The notes below the pieces were generated by a model. It did not search any database and was not told the DNA's origin. It saw nothing but the letters and a program-made list of their open reading frames with translations. Source: Planctomycetaceae bacterium (GTDB lineage Bacteria; Planctomycetota; Planctomycetia; Pirellulales; Pirellulaceae). Taken from it: a stretch of 6,318 bases of DNA. How positions within the stretch are numbered: position 1 is the first letter of the stretch; every line of letters begins with the position of its first letter. The position numbers were made by a program, and so were the translations under genes. The stretch is taken from contig JAHEAM010000233.1 in assembly GCA_024642765.1 (NCBI GenBank), forward strand, positions 1-6,318, written 5' to 3'. Below, piece by piece: positions 5,533-6,318 of the stretch.

Positions 5533-5916
5533 CTATTGTTTACTTTGTACCTCGGAGACCTGACCTGGGTAGATTTCACGAATTCGGATGGCAAAGCAAT
5601 CATTCACAACGACAACCTCGCCACTCGCCAACGGAACGCCTTGAGCGACCAATTCCACCGGGCTATTGATGTTACGGTTGAGTTCAATGATCGCTCCCGC
5701 ACCTAGTTTCAATAGTTTCTGAATCGAAAGTTTTGTTCGTCCGAGTTCCGCACTTACCGAAACCTGCACATCATGCAGGCGATTCAAGTCAGGTCCATTC
5801 TGCGGTTTCGGATCGGGCTGCAAGCTCGGAAATTCAGCGTTATTGACTTCAACTGCATCGTTGTCGATCGCAGCGTCAACTGTCGCGTCTTCTACTGTGT
5901 TTGTTTCTTCGCTCAT
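5533..5916 (-). CDS. fliN: Flagellar motor switch protein FliN
   Basis: FliN forms the base of the C-ring, helps switching, and docks the FliH/FliI export complex. The protein has 127 residues, typical for FliN. Residues 1-45 are a poorly conserved acidic tail rich in Glu, Asp, Asn and Pro. Residues 46-116 are a complete SpoA domain, with the family pattern DVQVSVSAELGRTKLSIQ, then LKLGAGAIIELN, a PVEL strand, and GEVVVVNDCFAIRI at the end. The ATG at 5916 is the only in-frame methionine before the domain. No Shine-Dalgarno is visible in front of it (the bases just before ATG read GTGTGCAATC). Translation may therefore depend on the fliM stop 20 bases upstream or on a leader without Shine-Dalgarno. 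The gene lies between fliM and fliO, the common fliMNOP order. Confidence 0.95.
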   Translation of the reverse strand: MSEETNTVEDATVDAAIDNDAVEVNNAEFPSLQPDPKPQNGPDLNRLHDVQVSVSAELGRTKLSIQKLLKLGAGAIIELNRNINSPVELVAQGVPLASGEVVVVNDCFAIRIREIYPGQVSEVQSKQ

Positions 5917-5936
5917 GATTGCACACGTTTTCTAAA

Positions 5937-6318
5937 TTAGGAAATGATTCGATTGATTTTGAAAACAGTGTCGGCCCCAGCTCGACCAGGCCAACCCTTG
6001 TAGAAGGGGGCGTCATCGATCAAGGCTACGATAGGTTCGTCGATCCGTTGATCGAGAATTACGATATCACCAACATCGAGCTGAGTCAGATCATTCATCG
6101 ACAACTGAGCTTGCCCCAATTGCACTACCAACTCGACGGGAATATTGGTAACCGCTTCGCGTGGATCAACGGCAGGCCGCGAGGGATTGGATTCCACGAA
6201 CGACGCCAACGCCTGGGAAGTCGCTGTTCGAGGTAGTGCCCATTGAATCACACATTTTCCAGCAAGTGCATTAATCGCAAAATTTACGACGATCATGTAT
6301 TCGTTGGACAAAAACATC
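5937..6318 (-). CDS. fliM: Flagellar motor switch protein FliM, C-terminal part (5' end outside window)
   Basis: FliM is a C-ring (switch complex) protein on the cytoplasmic face of the flagellar basal body. It binds phosphorylated CheY and, with FliG and FliN, sets the rotation direction. About 126 residues are visible. They begin with the end of the FliM middle domain (a beta-rich stretch around SNEYMIVVNFAINALAGK, then WALPRT). After a linker comes a SpoA/FliN-like C-terminal domain at roughly residues 57-125 of the visible part, with the LGQAQLSMNDLTQLDVGD core and a final FKINRI strand. The frame is open to the window edge. A FliM is normally more than 300 residues, so the methionine near 6317 is most likely internal and the true start is upstream. 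It ends in TAA 20 bases before fliN, as in an operon. A FliN-like paralogue is possible, but the preceding domain and the neighbouring fliN favour FliM. Confidence 0.88.
   Translation of the reverse strand, partial: MFLSNEYMIVVNFAINALAGKCVIQWALPRTATSQALASFVESNPSRPAVDPREAVTNIPVELVVQLGQAQLSMNDLTQLDVGDIVILDQRIDEPIVALIDDAPFYKGWPGRAGADTVFKINRIIS

Noticed and set aside
1..6318. Mobile elements, CRISPR arrays, tRNA or rRNA genes
   Set aside because: No transposase, regular repeat array or recognisable RNA gene was seen; the window is a compact flagellar operon.

Overview
The window is one segment of a chromosomal flagellar gene cluster. Every convincing gene lies on the minus strand, so transcription runs from high to low coordinates. 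In that order the genes are fliM (3' part only, cut by the window edge), fliN, fliO, fliP, flhA, a small two-helix membrane protein, the flagellar sigma factor fliA, and a small CxCG-motif protein whose start is coupled to the fliA stop. Moderate GC, the long divergent FliO, the absence of fliQ/fliR/flhB between fliP and flhA, and frequent genes without a clear Shine-Dalgarno fit a planctomycete-like bacterium (perhaps Pirellulales). That placement is inference from general impression, not a computed classification.

Region by region: 6318-5533 encodes the C-ring switch proteins FliM (C-terminal) and FliN. Positions 5532-5464 form a short spacer with a near-perfect 22-bp palindrome. Positions 5463-3627 encode FliO and FliP, the assembly factor and a core channel subunit of the flagellar type III export gate. 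Positions 3620-1461 encode FlhA, the large export-gate component, whose Shine-Dalgarno sits inside the last codons of fliP. Positions 1412-1173 encode a 79-residue membrane protein I do not recognise. Positions 1172-987 form the largest gene-free stretch. Positions 986-255 encode FliA (sigma-28) and 252-37 the 71-residue CxCG protein, followed by a T-rich end that may be a terminator.

The genes fit together as a middle-stage flagellar unit. FliM/FliN form the rotor switch and the cargo docking site. FliO helps assemble FliP into the export channel. FlhA is the nonameric export receptor. FliA then switches on late genes such as flagellin and motor genes.

The most interesting signal is in the gap between the small membrane gene and fliA. 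On the plus strand, opposite to all genes, there is a strong match to a sigma-28 promoter (TTAAGTTC, 11 bases, CCCGATAA at 1074-1100). It is followed within about 80 bases by two short hairpins and a T-rich tract. This is what a FliA-dependent small or antisense RNA encoded next to fliA would look like. It is a hypothesis from sequence only.
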